The position numbers and the translations under genes were made by a program. Below the pieces are notes generated by a model, which was given only the letters and a program-made list of their open reading frames with translations, made no database searches and was not told where the DNA came from. Below are positions 1-8,440 of a DNA stretch of 64,000 nt, in pieces. How positions within the stretch are numbered: the stretch's first letter is position 1; every line of letters begins with the position of its first letter. Source of the DNA: UBA7985 sp002690455 (GTDB taxonomy: Bacteria > Pseudomonadota > Alphaproteobacteria > UBA7985); assembly GCA_965662775.1 (NCBI GenBank), contig CBFIIW010000014.1, positions 1 through 64,000 of the forward strand, given 5' to 3'.

Positions 1-58
1 GTAAGCCGCGAAGCGGCGTCAAATCGAGCGCGCCATCCATGGCTGACGCTCAAAACGC
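1..58 (+). repeat. Two-hairpin intergenic repeat, copy A
   Basis: The first 35 bases match positions 62106-62140 at 34 of 35 bases, and weaker similarity continues through an ACGCTCAA block. The unit holds a perfect small hairpin (GCCGC-GAA-GCGGC), a TCAAATCGA linker, then a second short dyad around GCGCCA...TGG. It lies just beyond the 3' end of cobT, in the opposite orientation, and may extend left of the window. I see no coding potential. It may be a dispersed palindromic repeat or a processed RNA structure; the function is unknown. Confidence 0.7.
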
Positions 59-89
59 CTTCTGCTTTGAGTGCGCTCGCTTATCACGC

Positions 90-1121
90 TCAATGCACGC
101 TTTCACTCACTCCAGCATCTTCAAAGGTCGCCATTCCGGTGTGCATTGCGCAAGCTGAGCGCACGATCTGTGCCGCTAACGTCGCCCCGGATCCCTCACC
201 CAGTCGCATCCCCAATTGCAGGATCGGCTTCTTCCCCAATCGTCTAAGCACGTCAGAGTGTGCCCCTTCAGCGGAAAGGTGACCTGCCAGACAGTGATCG
301 ATCGACTCAGGGGCCCACGCGTGCAGGCACGCCGCTGCTGCGCAGCAGATATAACCGTCTAAGATAACAGGCACGCGCGCCATCCGTGCCGCAAGAATCG
401 CACCCGCTATGGCGGCAATTTCCTTGCCCCCCAGTCGCGCCAGAACGTCCAGTCCGTCGCTCGCATTGCCCGCGTGCAGCGCCACGCCTTCGCGGACAAT
501 GCGAACTTTGTTCTCGAGCGCCAAGCCTTCTACGCCTGTGCCAGGCCCCGTCCAGTCTTCTGCTTTGCCTCCAAAGAGCGCATGATAGATCGCAGCGGCC
601 GAGGTGGTGTTGGCAATACCCATTTCACCGAGCATCAGGAGATCCACACCGGGCTCGACCGCCATCATGCCGTAAGCCAAGGCCCGAGCGCAGTCTTCAT
701 CACTCATGGCGGGGCCTTGCGTGAAATCAGCCGTCGGAGAATTCAACGCCATCTCATAGACTATAAGGTCGCCATCCAGTGCCTCGACAAGCTGATTGAC
801 CGCGGCGCCACCAGCCTGAAAATTCTGGACCATCTGAGCCGTCACCTCTGCAGGGAAGGCCGAAACACCCTGCGCCGCCACGCCATGATTGCCGGCAAAG
901 ACGGCCGTTCGTGGATGATTGACTTCAGGCATGGCTCGACCCTGCCAACCGGCCATGAAAATCGCGATATCCTCGAGGTCGGCGAGCGCGCCCGCCGGCT
1001 TCGTCAGGATTGAATTGCGGTGTTCAGCAGCCGCGCGGGCATCAGCATCGTGCGTCGGTAGGCTTTCGCGCAGTGCGCGGATTTCAGCGAGGGAAGCAGG
1101 AGGGCTCTGATCGGTGGTCAT
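90..1121 (-). CDS. cobT: Nicotinate-nucleotide--dimethylbenzimidazole phosphoribosyltransferase (CobT)
   Basis: This 343-residue protein has the usual length and layout of the cytoplasmic CobT/CobU family. The family makes alpha-ribazole 5'-phosphate from nicotinate mononucleotide and 5,6-dimethylbenzimidazole for the lower ligand of cobalamin. Recognisable blocks are the central LGEMGIANTTSAAAI segment, a glycine-rich GNASDGLDVLARLGGKE block and the C-terminal RLGEGSGA, which carries the conserved catalytic glutamate. The ATG at 1121 fits the family N-terminus. The gene is divergent from cobS across a 60-bp gap that probably holds both promoters; this gap is too short for a cobalamin riboswitch. 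Together with cobS and the CobC-like phosphatase it forms a compact nucleotide-loop assembly group. Confidence 0.96.
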   Translation of the reverse strand: MTTDQSPPASLAEIRALRESLPTHDADARAAAEHRNSILTKPAGALADLEDIAIFMAGWQGRAMPEVNHPRTAVFAGNHGVAAQGVSAFPAEVTAQMVQNFQAGGAAVNQLVEALDGDLIVYEMALNSPTADFTQGPAMSDEDCARALAYGMMAVEPGVDLLMLGEMGIANTTSAAAIYHALFGGKAEDWTGPGTGVEGLALENKVRIVREGVALHAGNASDGLDVLARLGGKEIAAIAGAILAARMARVPVILDGYICCAAAACLHAWAPESIDHCLAGHLSAEGAHSDVLRRLGKKPILQLGMRLGEGSGATLAAQIVRSACAMHTGMATFEDAGVSESVH

Positions 1122-1181
1122 GGGAACAACTTCGCGTTAAACCGTTGGATTAAATAAGGCACAGGGGGCTTAGTCCAAGTC

Positions 1182-1961
1182 ATGACAGTTTGGAAAGAGG
1201 CGATTGGCGCGCTGGCCACCAGCTGTTCCTTTCTCACCCGAATCCCGCTGCCCTCCTTCCTGTTTTACGCCGGTGTTAACGCTGATCGCGCCGTTTGGGC
1301 CTTCCCTGTCGTGGGGGCTGCCATTGGTACGCTACTGGTACTTCTGCTCGGCCTGCTGAGTGGATGGCTCGGACTTCATCCTCTCGCCGCCGCTGTCGTC
1401 GTGGTCGGAGCCGGCCTATTGCTCACCGGTGCCCTGCATGAAGACGGCCTCGCGGACGTAGCCGATGCACTTGGTGGTCGCGATGCGGTGCGCCGTCTGG
1501 AGATCATGAAGGACAGCCGGCTAGGTGCTTTTGGTGTTCTGTCGCTCGTGCTGATGATCCTGCTCAGGGTAGGCGTCATTTTTGTATTGGCGGAACCGCT
1601 GCAACCTGGGCTCGCGCTTGCTGTACTGGTTGGTGCAGGGGCTTGGTCCCGCGCGCTGATGGCATTGGTCTGGTCGATGCTGCCGCCTGCAAATCCTGGA
1701 GGGTTGGCCAGTATCCGCCCGGGTCTTAGGCAAGCAGGGTTTGCAATCGCAATCGGGTTGATCCTGCTGCTGCTTCTGTTTGTACTGTTGCCGGGAACCA
1801 GCTTTTTACTGATAGCGGCCGTGTTGGCAGCCGTCGTCGCGGGGCTCTTTGCGCTCTTCGCCCTGTGGCAGTTTGGCGGCGTCACTGGCGATGTCTGCGG
1901 CGCGGCTCAAGTCTTGGCGGAACTGGCCTTTGTCGCCGTCGCGCTGTCTTTCATCTCATGA
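1182..1961 (+). CDS. cobS: Adenosylcobinamide-GDP ribazoletransferase (CobS/CobV)
   Basis: This 259-residue integral membrane protein has about six hydrophobic helices. It carries the CobS signature GALHEDGLADVADALGG (about residues 84-100), whose acidic residues bind metal, followed by RRLEIMKDSRLGAFG. CobS joins adenosylcobinamide-GDP to alpha-ribazole in the inner membrane, the last assembly step of the corrinoid nucleotide loop. The ATG at 1182 begins a normal family N-terminus. The gene faces away from cobT and is followed 82 bp later by a histidine phosphatase that probably supplies alpha-ribazole by dephosphorylation, so the three genes cover consecutive steps. Confidence 0.96.
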   Translation: MTVWKEAIGALATSCSFLTRIPLPSFLFYAGVNADRAVWAFPVVGAAIGTLLVLLLGLLSGWLGLHPLAAAVVVVGAGLLLTGALHEDGLADVADALGGRDAVRRLEIMKDSRLGAFGVLSLVLMILLRVGVIFVLAEPLQPGLALAVLVGAGAWSRALMALVWSMLPPANPGGLASIRPGLRQAGFAIAIGLILLLLLFVLLPGTSFLLIAAVLAAVVAGLFALFALWQFGGVTGDVCGAAQVLAELAFVAVALSFIS

Positions 1962-2043
1962 CAGTCCGACGAGCACACGGAAAGCTCTCATCCTCGCAAG
2001 CTCTCTCCTACAATAGCTATTAAACAAACTGAAAGGCCTTTCT

Positions 2044-2721
2044 ATGGCAATAGTGACCCGATGGTTCTGGGTTCGGCATGCGCCGGTGGTGAACCCTGAT
2101 CATATCGTCTATGGGGCCTCTGACATGCCCGTGGATGTCTCGGAGACCCGCATGTTCGCGCCCGTGGCTCGAACCCTACCGCGCGGTGAGAACGTCCACT
2201 GGCTGACCAGCACGGCGGGCCGAACCCACCGCACCCGCGATGCGATCATCCGCGAAGGCTACCCCGCGGTGGTCAGTGCCGAGGACGCTCGGTTTGCCGA
2301 ACAATCCCTGGGCGATTGGGAAGGTCTGAGCTGGGATGAGGCTCTGCCTGGCGGCGAGCAGCACCCGTTTTGGCACACTACGGCCGAATATCGCCCTCCC
2401 AACGGCGAGAGCTTCACCGATGTGGTAAACCGCGTGCAGGCCGGAGTGCGGCACTGGACCCAAGCCTACCGCGGACAGGACATCGTCTGCATCGCTCATG
2501 GTGGGGTGATCCGAGCCATGGCCACGATCGCGCTGGGGCTGGATCCGGAAAGGGGCCTGTCGATCGGGGTGGACAACTGCTCGATCAGCCGATTTGACTG
2601 GGTCGAATATGGCGAGTTTGAGTCCAAACAGGCCTGGCGTACGGGTTATCTCAATCTCAGCCCACGCAAGCCTGAAGGCTTTGCAAATGGGGCGGCGCTG
2701 AGCCCAGAAGAACGTGCCTGA
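2044..2721 (+). CDS. Histidine phosphatase family protein, probable alpha-ribazole phosphatase (CobC-like)
   Basis: This 225-residue protein is of the phosphoglycerate-mutase-like superfamily. It has the phosphohistidine motif as VRHAPV near residue 10 (RHA rather than the commoner RHG), an acid-base region EQSLGDWEGLSWDE, and the second catalytic histidine in CIAHGGVIRAMA. RHA-type enzymes next to cobS are usually alpha-ribazole-5'-phosphate phosphatases, so CobC is the best guess. The fold fixes the chemistry (phosphate-ester hydrolysis) but not the substrate. No signal peptide is seen, so it should be cytoplasmic. The main support for the cobalamin role is its place downstream of cobS in the same direction. 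Confidence 0.82.
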   Translation: MAIVTRWFWVRHAPVVNPDHIVYGASDMPVDVSETRMFAPVARTLPRGENVHWLTSTAGRTHRTRDAIIREGYPAVVSAEDARFAEQSLGDWEGLSWDEALPGGEQHPFWHTTAEYRPPNGESFTDVVNRVQAGVRHWTQAYRGQDIVCIAHGGVIRAMATIALGLDPERGLSIGVDNCSISRFDWVEYGEFESKQAWRTGYLNLSPRKPEGFANGAALSPEERA

Positions 2722-2842
2722 CGCCGGCGCAGTGGCCGCTGTGCAAGATTCGGAGCGTGGCGCCAAGACAGTTCAAATAGATTGTTGCCGTTGGCCGCTC
2801 AGGTCGGCGTGAAACCACGGTACTCTGGCAGGAAAGTTGAGC

Positions 2843-3814
2843 ATGAGCCGAAATCCGGACCGCAACCGAAAAACCCAACCGGCTCAGCCCGTCTCGCCAG
2901 ACTCCGCAGCTCTTTCGCATGAAAACAGCAGCCCCGCCGACGTGCATCTGGCACAGGCTGCAGCTGACCTGATCGACGCCCGCATCAACGAAGGCCTCGA
3001 CCATCGCGCCCTGACCTTGAAGGTACTGGCCGCCGATCTGGAAACCTCGCCCACCCACCTGCAGCGATTGTTCAGCCGTGTGGTTGGCGTTTCGCCGTGG
3101 GACTACAGCGCTCAGCGTCGGGCCGATGCCTTTCGTCGCCACTTGCGTCGTGATGCCAGCGTAACCGACGCCATCTATGCTGCGGGGTATAGCAGTGCCA
3201 GTCGGGTTTACGAGCAAAGCGGGTTCATGCTTGGCATGACCCCGGCGTCCTACGCCCGCGCGGGCCAGGGCGCTTCTATCACCTTCGACATCGTCGACAG
3301 TCCGTTGAGTCGGCTGCTGGTGGCAACCACTGAAAAAGGGCTGTGCTTCCTTGCTTTTGGCGATGATGATGCATTACTGACGGCTGAACTGCGCGCCGAA
3401 TTTACTGCCGCCATTCGGGTTGACCGAGATCCGGCAGGCCTGCGGCCAGCCCTCGAAGACGTGGTTGAGCACCTCGAGACCGGTCATTTGCCCTCACGTC
3501 GGCTAGCGCTTGACGTGCAGGGGACGGCTTTCCAGCGGCGAGTTTGGCAGGCGCTGCTTGCCATGCCCAATGGTGCTGTTTTGACCTACAGCGAACTGGG
3601 CGAGGAAATGGGCATCGAGCAGGGCCAACGGGCTGTTGCCCGAGGCTGCGCAACCAACAAGGTCTCGCTGCTCATTCCCTGCCACCGGATAGTCCGAGCC
3701 GACGGTGGGCTCGGTGGTTATCGCTGGGGTCTCAAGCGAAAGCAGAGACTTTTGGCTATGGAATCACACCGATTTGGTGCAAAAGAAACAGATTCCAAAG
3801 ATCGTCTCCTCTAG
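2843..3814 (+). CDS. AraC-type HTH / methylated-DNA--protein-cysteine methyltransferase fusion (Ada/Ogt-like)
   Basis: This protein of about 323 residues has two parts. The N-terminal part (about 35-130) is an AraC-family helix-turn-helix (LKVLAADLETSPTHLQRLF, then a second helix ending in GMTPASYARAG). The C-terminal part (about 150-320) is the O6-alkylguanine-DNA alkyltransferase domain, with acceptor cysteine about residue 280 in IPCHRIVRADG. It lacks the N-terminal zinc/phosphotriester domain of E. coli Ada, so it would repair O6-alkylguanine and may control transcription, but should not sense methylphosphotriesters through the classic cysteine cluster. I chose ATG 2843 over the TTG six bases upstream because a GGAAAG ribosome site lies at a proper distance only for the ATG. 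Confidence 0.9.
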   Translation: MSRNPDRNRKTQPAQPVSPDSAALSHENSSPADVHLAQAAADLIDARINEGLDHRALTLKVLAADLETSPTHLQRLFSRVVGVSPWDYSAQRRADAFRRHLRRDASVTDAIYAAGYSSASRVYEQSGFMLGMTPASYARAGQGASITFDIVDSPLSRLLVATTEKGLCFLAFGDDDALLTAELRAEFTAAIRVDRDPAGLRPALEDVVEHLETGHLPSRRLALDVQGTAFQRRVWQALLAMPNGAVLTYSELGEEMGIEQGQRAVARGCATNKVSLLIPCHRIVRADGGLGGYRWGLKRKQRLLAMESHRFGAKETDSKDRLL

Positions 3815-3832
3815 CCCAAGGGCCGCTCGGCT

Positions 3833-4582
3833 TTGCGTATCTTTTCCAAGTCACTCAGAGACCCGGAAACTATCACCCTTGCCGACCGCAGGTTTGACGT
3901 CAGCGTCAACCGGATGAAGCGCGCGCGGCGGCTGACGCTGCGCCTCGATACTCATGGCTCGAAGGTAAGGATCAGCGCGCCGGAGACGGTTGAGGCAGAA
4001 CTGATCGCCAGTTTTCTGGAGCGCAACCGCCCGTGGCTGGAACAGCAACTCGCTTCTCGTCCAGACCTAGACGTCATTCGTGACGGCAGTATGATCCCCC
4101 TGCGCGGGCAGGAAACGCAGATCGTGATCGATGCTAGCGCGAACCAGATTGAGCTGGACGACGCGCGTGATGGCCTGCGCCTGCGCTTGCCAAAGCGGGG
4201 AGAGCCCATTCTGCGCCTGCAGCGTTTTCTGATCACAGAAGCCCGGCGTGACCTGACCGCCCGTGCCGAACGGATCTCTGGCGAACTGGGTCGCTCCTTC
4301 CGCAGTCTGCATGTGCGTGACACCAAGACCCGCTGGGGCTCGTGCTCGTCGCGCGGGGGGCTGAACTTTTCCTGGCGGTTAATTTTCGCGGAAGACCGAG
4401 TCCGCGAGTACGTCGTCGCTCACGAAGTGGCTCACTTACGTCATATGGACCACAGCCCGGCATTCTGGGCGCAGTGCAAGGCTCTTTGTCCGCCCGACCT
4501 CGACATCGATTGGGCTAAGCAGCAGTTGCGTGATCACGGCAAACGCTGGCATGCCATGGTGTTTGACGGCTCTGTGCCATGA
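3833..4582 (+). CDS. YgjP-like (DUF45) zinc metallopeptidase family protein
   Basis: This 249-residue protein has the YgjP/DUF45 layout: a beta-rich N-terminal half with the basic NRMKRARRLTLRLD block, then TRWGSCSS followed by the gluzincin-like HEVAHLRHMDHSPAFW motif. The two histidines and a downstream histidine would bind zinc. Family members are cytoplasmic and poorly understood, often linked to DNA or tRNA metabolism loci; the exact substrate is unknown. A TTG start at 3833 is used because the conserved basic block lies upstream of, or overlaps, the first ATG at 3914. The stop codon overlaps the start of the acetyltransferase gene, so the two are translationally coupled. Confidence 0.85.
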   Translation: MRIFSKSLRDPETITLADRRFDVSVNRMKRARRLTLRLDTHGSKVRISAPETVEAELIASFLERNRPWLEQQLASRPDLDVIRDGSMIPLRGQETQIVIDASANQIELDDARDGLRLRLPKRGEPILRLQRFLITEARRDLTARAERISGELGRSFRSLHVRDTKTRWGSCSSRGGLNFSWRLIFAEDRVREYVVAHEVAHLRHMDHSPAFWAQCKALCPPDLDIDWAKQQLRDHGKRWHAMVFDGSVP

Positions 4583-5382
4583 TGCGCCCACGCAACCAGC
4601 CGGAAATCCTGCTCAAGCGTGCGGACCGCAGCGATCTCGGTGCGCTGTTGGGACTGATCCAACGATTTGCCGAAGAAAGCGGCGAACCCGGCGTCGCTCT
4701 CAGGGACCCAATTGTGCTGGAACGCGCCCTGCGTCACGTGGTCGTCTATCTGACCTACTTCCACGACGATGCCACCGGTTACGTTTTGGGCATCGAGTCC
4801 CTCGGTGGACGAGGTTCAGCGACCCCGCACCTGCCTGGTTACTATCTCTGTGATCTTTACGTCACTCCCAGCTGGCGCCAGCATGGTCTGGGCAAAGCCA
4901 TGCTTTCGGCCATGCTGCAGACCCCGACCAGCTGGGGGCCGACGCGATTTCTCCGCTGGGAGACCTCAACAGCACCAAAAGCCGCCGAGGCCAATGGCTT
5001 TTACGCGCGCATCTTTCCCGAACGCCACGTGGGCCAGCCCTTCGTTTGGACTGCACCCTCGGGCGCTGCGGATATCTCTCCCGAGCGATACATGGCCTTT
5101 CGTCCTCGGCGATTGATGACCGACAGGGCCTGGTTGTCCGTGGAGCCCGCTTTCGCCACGCAAGGCGGGCAGTGGTTTGCGCGCTTGCACGAGCTCGCCG
5201 GCGTCCGTGAAGACGTGCCGCAGCTGCTTGAGGCCGTTGCCTCCGACGGATATGCTTTCCTGTCTATGGCAGAGAGCCTCGACCTACCCGAGGGGCAGGC
5301 TCAGACCTTGATCCCAGGCTGTGATCCGCTCGAAGAAGCTCAGGCCTGCCTCGTGGTGTTCCCGCCGCCGCCAGAAAAATAA
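4579..5382 (+). CDS. GNAT family N-acetyltransferase
   Basis: This 267-residue protein carries a GNAT domain in its N-terminal 160 residues. The acetyl-CoA binding beta4-alpha3 segment is visible as LCDLYVTPSWRQHGLGKAML (R/Q-x-x-G-x-G/A type) and is followed by the usual beta5-alpha4 NGFYARIFP. The C-terminal 100 residues contain no domain I recognise and may be a second, degenerate acetyltransferase lobe. The substrate cannot be inferred. The ATG overlaps the preceding stop by four bases (ATGA), so it is co-translated with the metallopeptidase. Confidence 0.82.
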   Translation: MMRPRNQPEILLKRADRSDLGALLGLIQRFAEESGEPGVALRDPIVLERALRHVVVYLTYFHDDATGYVLGIESLGGRGSATPHLPGYYLCDLYVTPSWRQHGLGKAMLSAMLQTPTSWGPTRFLRWETSTAPKAAEANGFYARIFPERHVGQPFVWTAPSGAADISPERYMAFRPRRLMTDRAWLSVEPAFATQGGQWFARLHELAGVREDVPQLLEAVASDGYAFLSMAESLDLPEGQAQTLIPGCDPLEEAQACLVVFPPPPEK

Positions 5383-5499
5383 TCAGCCTGTGGGGATGCG
5401 CGCCATCAATCCGCCGTATCACCCTGCAGAAGAACAAGTGTCCGGCCAGTCTCAACCGTTGCATTGGGGGGGTCAAATTCGGGAGAAAGAGACACCAGG

Positions 5500-6081
5500 A
5501 TGCTCGATGCGCTTGCTGAAGGGAACCCAAGAGCCTGGCGGTCTTTTTGTCAGGATCATGCCGGGCTGGTGCTCCACGTGGTGCGTCAGACTTTTGCCCG
5601 CTATGGCGTCGGCGGTGACGCCTATGACATCGAAGACGTTGGGCAAGAGGTTTTCATCCGTCTCTCGAAACGGGATTTCGCCCTGCTTCGGCGTTTTGAT
5701 CCAGCCCGGGCCAAGCTAACCACTTTTCTTCGTGTTGTTGCCAGTTCGACCACCATCGACTGGCTGCGTCGGCGCCGCCCGCAGGGTGAAGACATCGACG
5801 ATCATGCCGGCGTGCTTTCCGATGAGCGCGCCACTGCGGCCTTTGACGCGGTAGGCGAAAGTCACTCCGCTCTCGAAGCCGTCGAAGCTGAAATCGGCGC
5901 GGCTGGCCTCTCGGATCGGCAGCGAGCGATCCTCAAACTCATGTTCGATGAGGACATGGACGTTGATGAAATCGCAGAGAAACTGGGAATCGCCGCGCAG
6001 ACGGTACGGAGTGCAAAGCACAAGGCCATGGTTAAGCTAAGAACTGCCTTTGAGGCCAAAGGGGAAAAGGGAGCCCGTTGA
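5500..6081 (+). CDS. ECF-type RNA polymerase sigma-70 factor
   Basis: This protein of about 193 residues has the two-domain ECF layout. Region 2 contains DIEDVGQEVFIRLSKRDF and KLTTFLRVVASSTTIDWLRRRRP. Region 4 contains LSDRQRAILKLMFDEDMDVD and a helix-turn-helix IAEKLGIAAQTVRSAKHKAM. The in-frame TTG at 5464 would add 12 residues, but the ATG at 5500 follows a GGGAGAAAGAG ribosome site and fits the family start better. Its stop overlaps the start of the next gene, which has the look of a membrane anti-sigma factor, and a Spy/CpxP-like periplasmic gene follows. The set suggests an envelope-stress or metal-sensing regulon, though the signal and target promoters are unknown. Confidence 0.9.
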   Translation: MLDALAEGNPRAWRSFCQDHAGLVLHVVRQTFARYGVGGDAYDIEDVGQEVFIRLSKRDFALLRRFDPARAKLTTFLRVVASSTTIDWLRRRRPQGEDIDDHAGVLSDERATAAFDAVGESHSALEAVEAEIGAAGLSDRQRAILKLMFDEDMDVDEIAEKLGIAAQTVRSAKHKAMVKLRTAFEAKGEKGAR

Positions 6082-6596
6082 AGGTGACAAAAGCAAAACT
6101 GGAGCAGGGGACTACAGCCTTGCCGGATGATTTCGATCCTATGGAGATGGCGGCTTTTCTCGACGGAGAAGCCAACTCGAAAATAGTGCGCGAGCTGACG
6201 GAATCGCCAGCGCTTCGCGCAGTGGCAGCCGCGGGGCTGGATCAGGGGCAGGTGAGCGACGTTGCCGCTGCCACCCGTCTGGCGGAGCGTGCCGGACCCT
6301 TGGCCCCCCAGACGCAGCGCATTGACACACGACCCAGATGGCTAGGCGGCATACCTCTCTTTGCCGACCGTTTTGCGTCGGGTTGGCGTGCGACCGCGGC
6401 GGGGGTGGTGCTGGGCCTGTTCGGCTTCGGTGCTGGTCTGGCGGGCGGTATTGGTATCGGCGGCACCGGTGTGAATGCCGAAGAAGTGCTGATTTCAGCC
6501 ACGGTCAGCGACCTGTTCGGCGGGGAAAACTTGCAGGCCGCAGCCAGCCCGCTGGGTGCCGATGATTTCAGCGCTGTTTTTGGTGAACTTGAATAG
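6078..6596 (+). CDS. Putative single-span anti-sigma factor
   Basis: The 172-residue protein has a short acidic cytoplasmic part containing MEMAAFLDGEA, a motif often seen at the start of anti-sigma factors. One strongly hydrophobic glycine-rich helix (about residues 108-133, GVVLGLFGFGAGLAGG...) and a short C-terminal tail of about 40 residues follow. No zinc-binding cysteines are present, so it is not a classical ZAS-type anti-sigma. The assignment rests mainly on the four-base overlap with the ECF sigma gene and on membrane topology. The start is either TTG 6078 (overlap) or GTG 6084. Confidence 0.6.
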   Translation: MKVTKAKLEQGTTALPDDFDPMEMAAFLDGEANSKIVRELTESPALRAVAAAGLDQGQVSDVAAATRLAERAGPLAPQTQRIDTRPRWLGGIPLFADRFASGWRATAAGVVLGLFGFGAGLAGGIGIGGTGVNAEEVLISATVSDLFGGENLQAAASPLGADDFSAVFGELE

Positions 6597-6607
6597 GGAG
6601 CAGGACT

Positions 6608-7177
6608 ATGACTCGGATATTAGGGCTTACCATCGTTTTGTTACTGGCTCTCTGCATTGGGCTATCAGCGGCTTTGTTCACAACCGGACAGGATGCGCGC
6701 CGGGATATCATGCGGCTTAGCGCTGATCTGCATTCTCGACCTTTCCAGGGTGACGGACAGCGTGACGATCGTCGCAACGGCAATGACAATTTAAGCGTCG
6801 ATGCCAACGGTGAAAGCGACCATCCGAACCGAAAGCACGGCGTCGGCAGTTTTAAGGAAGTACGCGAACGCCTCAACTTGAGCCCGAACCAGGCCCAAAT
6901 GCTACGGCAGGTGCTCAAGAACCGTCGGGATTTACGCAAATCTATGGTTCAGGCTCTTCAGGATAGCCAGGCCGATTTTCAGGTGGTCATGACGGCTGAG
7001 ACCTTTGACCGGGGTGCGCTGACAGACCTTCGCGACAAGCTAGTGACGCCTCATCGGTCGGCTGGTGATGCGGCTTTTGGTTTTTTGCTCGACTTTCTTG
7101 GGTCCCTGTCGACGGAACAGCGGCAGACCTTGTTTGAACTGGCCAAGGACAAACCAAACGCGCTGTTGTTCCTTTAA
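6608..7177 (+). CDS. Periplasmic Spy/CpxP/ZraP-like protein (heavy-metal sensor-like)
   Basis: The 189-residue protein begins with a signal peptide or signal anchor (MTRILGLTIVLLLALCIGLS). A polar linker and a mostly helical domain follow, with the repeated LSPNQAQ...L / LSTEQRQTLFELA pattern typical of the LTxxQ-containing CpxP/Spy/heavy-metal-resistance family. Members are periplasmic chaperone-like or metal-binding proteins induced in envelope stress. It lies 11 bp after the putative anti-sigma gene with an AGGGAGCAGG ribosome site, so it is probably the third member of the sigma/anti-sigma operon and may modulate the signal. Which ligand it binds cannot be told. Confidence 0.7.
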   Translation: MTRILGLTIVLLLALCIGLSAALFTTGQDARRDIMRLSADLHSRPFQGDGQRDDRRNGNDNLSVDANGESDHPNRKHGVGSFKEVRERLNLSPNQAQMLRQVLKNRRDLRKSMVQALQDSQADFQVVMTAETFDRGALTDLRDKLVTPHRSAGDAAFGFLLDFLGSLSTEQRQTLFELAKDKPNALLFL

Positions 7178-7235
7178 CCGCTGAATCTGTGCGCAGAGTG
7201 CTCCAACGGAGCTTGTAGAAGCGGTCAGGGCGCTC

Positions 7236-7259
7236 TATTCCTTACCGTCCTAAGGAATA
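7236..7259 (+). promoter_or_regulatory. Perfect inverted repeat in the dnaN leader
   Basis: Nine bases (TATTCCTTA) are perfectly repeated in inverse (TAAGGAATA) across a six-base loop. The element ends immediately before the AAGAGGGA ribosome site of dnaN and 19 bases before its ATG. As RNA it would form a short hairpin beside the ribosome site; as DNA it could be an operator. No T tract follows, so it is not a terminator. Function is inferred only from position. Confidence 0.5.
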
Positions 7260-7277
7260 AGAGGGACCCGTCTCGCC

Positions 7278-8402
7278 ATGGATCTTCGTATCGAACGCCA
7301 GAGCCTCATGCGCAGTTTGTCACACGTGCAAAGCGTCGTTGAGCGGCGAAATACTATTCCCATCCTGTCCAACGTTCTGATCGAATGTGACAAGGACAAG
7401 GGCTCGGTCACACTCACTGCGACGGACATGGATCTGACCCTCAAGGAGACTACCAGCGCCAGTGTGTCCAATGGTGGTTCGCTGACCGCACCTGCTCACA
7501 TGCTCTTTGACATTGTGCGGAAGCTGCCTGATGGCGTTGAGGTTGGCCTGACAAAGACCGATAGCAGCGACCGTATGACACTCACGGCGGGCAAGGCGCG
7601 CTTTGAGCTGTCAACGCTACCACGCGAGGATTACCCTGCGCTGGACAGTGCGGATATGCCTATTGCCTTCGACATGCCCGCTGAGGAGCTCAAGGCTCTG
7701 ATCGAGCGCACCCGCTTTGCGATCTCGACCGAGGAAACCCGCTACTACCTCAATGGAATCTACCTTCACGCCATGGGCGAGGGCGCGTCGGCGGTCCTGC
7801 GGGCCGTGGCCACGGACGGCCACCGATTGGCGCGGTTTGAAACCGTACTGCCCACCGGAGCTGCCGATATGCCCGGCGTAATCATTCCGCGCAAGACCGT
7901 GGGTGAGCTGGTGAAGCTGCTTGACGATAGCGACGAAAATGTGCGCATCGCCCTGTCTGACTCGCGGATCGAGTTCCGCTTTTCTGATGTAACGCTGTCG
8001 TCCAAACTCATCGACGGTACCTTCCCCGACTATGAGCGGGTTATCCCGACTCAGAACGATAAGCCCATGACCGTCGACAAGGCTACGTTTGCCCAAGCAG
8101 TCGATCGGGTGTCGACCATCGCATCAGCCGAAAGCCGGGCCGTGAAGCTGTCCGCAACGGCGGGTCGGCTAAACCTTTCCGCTAATTCGCCGGATCGGGG
8201 GCAGGCGAATGAGGATGTGGAGGTTGAATACGGAGCGACCGACATCGAAATTGGCTTCAATGCCCGCTACTTGCTCGATATTGCAACGCAGCTTTCGGGA
8301 GAAACCGCCGAATTTGTCTTTGCCGATGCCGGTTCACCAACGCTGGTAAAGGACCGGGATAACGCCTCGGTGCTTTACGTTCTCATGCCGATGCGGGTTT
8401 AG
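7278..8402 (+). CDS. dnaN: DNA polymerase III beta subunit (sliding clamp)
   Basis: This 374-residue protein has the normal three-domain clamp length. Typical blocks are MDLRIERQSLMRSLSHVQSV at the start, ATDGHRLARFE in domain 2 (here VATDGHRLARFE), FPDYERVIP, and the C-terminal YVLMPMRV that lines the peptide-binding pocket. The dimeric ring tethers polymerase III to DNA. It is followed by recF and gyrB in the same direction, the classic replication cluster, while dnaA lies 8 kb downstream on the opposite strand. The start is the ATG after AAGAGGGACC, downstream of the inverted repeat. Confidence 0.98.
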   Translation: MDLRIERQSLMRSLSHVQSVVERRNTIPILSNVLIECDKDKGSVTLTATDMDLTLKETTSASVSNGGSLTAPAHMLFDIVRKLPDGVEVGLTKTDSSDRMTLTAGKARFELSTLPREDYPALDSADMPIAFDMPAEELKALIERTRFAISTEETRYYLNGIYLHAMGEGASAVLRAVATDGHRLARFETVLPTGAADMPGVIIPRKTVGELVKLLDDSDENVRIALSDSRIEFRFSDVTLSSKLIDGTFPDYERVIPTQNDKPMTVDKATFAQAVDRVSTIASAESRAVKLSATAGRLNLSANSPDRGQANEDVEVEYGATDIEIGFNARYLLDIATQLSGETAEFVFADAGSPTLVKDRDNASVLYVLMPMRV

Positions 8403-8440
8403 CCTGAACCGGTCGATTCAGTCGTGGAGTCTAGGGTAGG

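Noticed and set aside
1122..1181. Cobalamin riboswitch between cobT and cobS
   Set aside because: The gap is only 60 bp, too short for the roughly 200-nt element, and the conserved B12-box sequence is not present.
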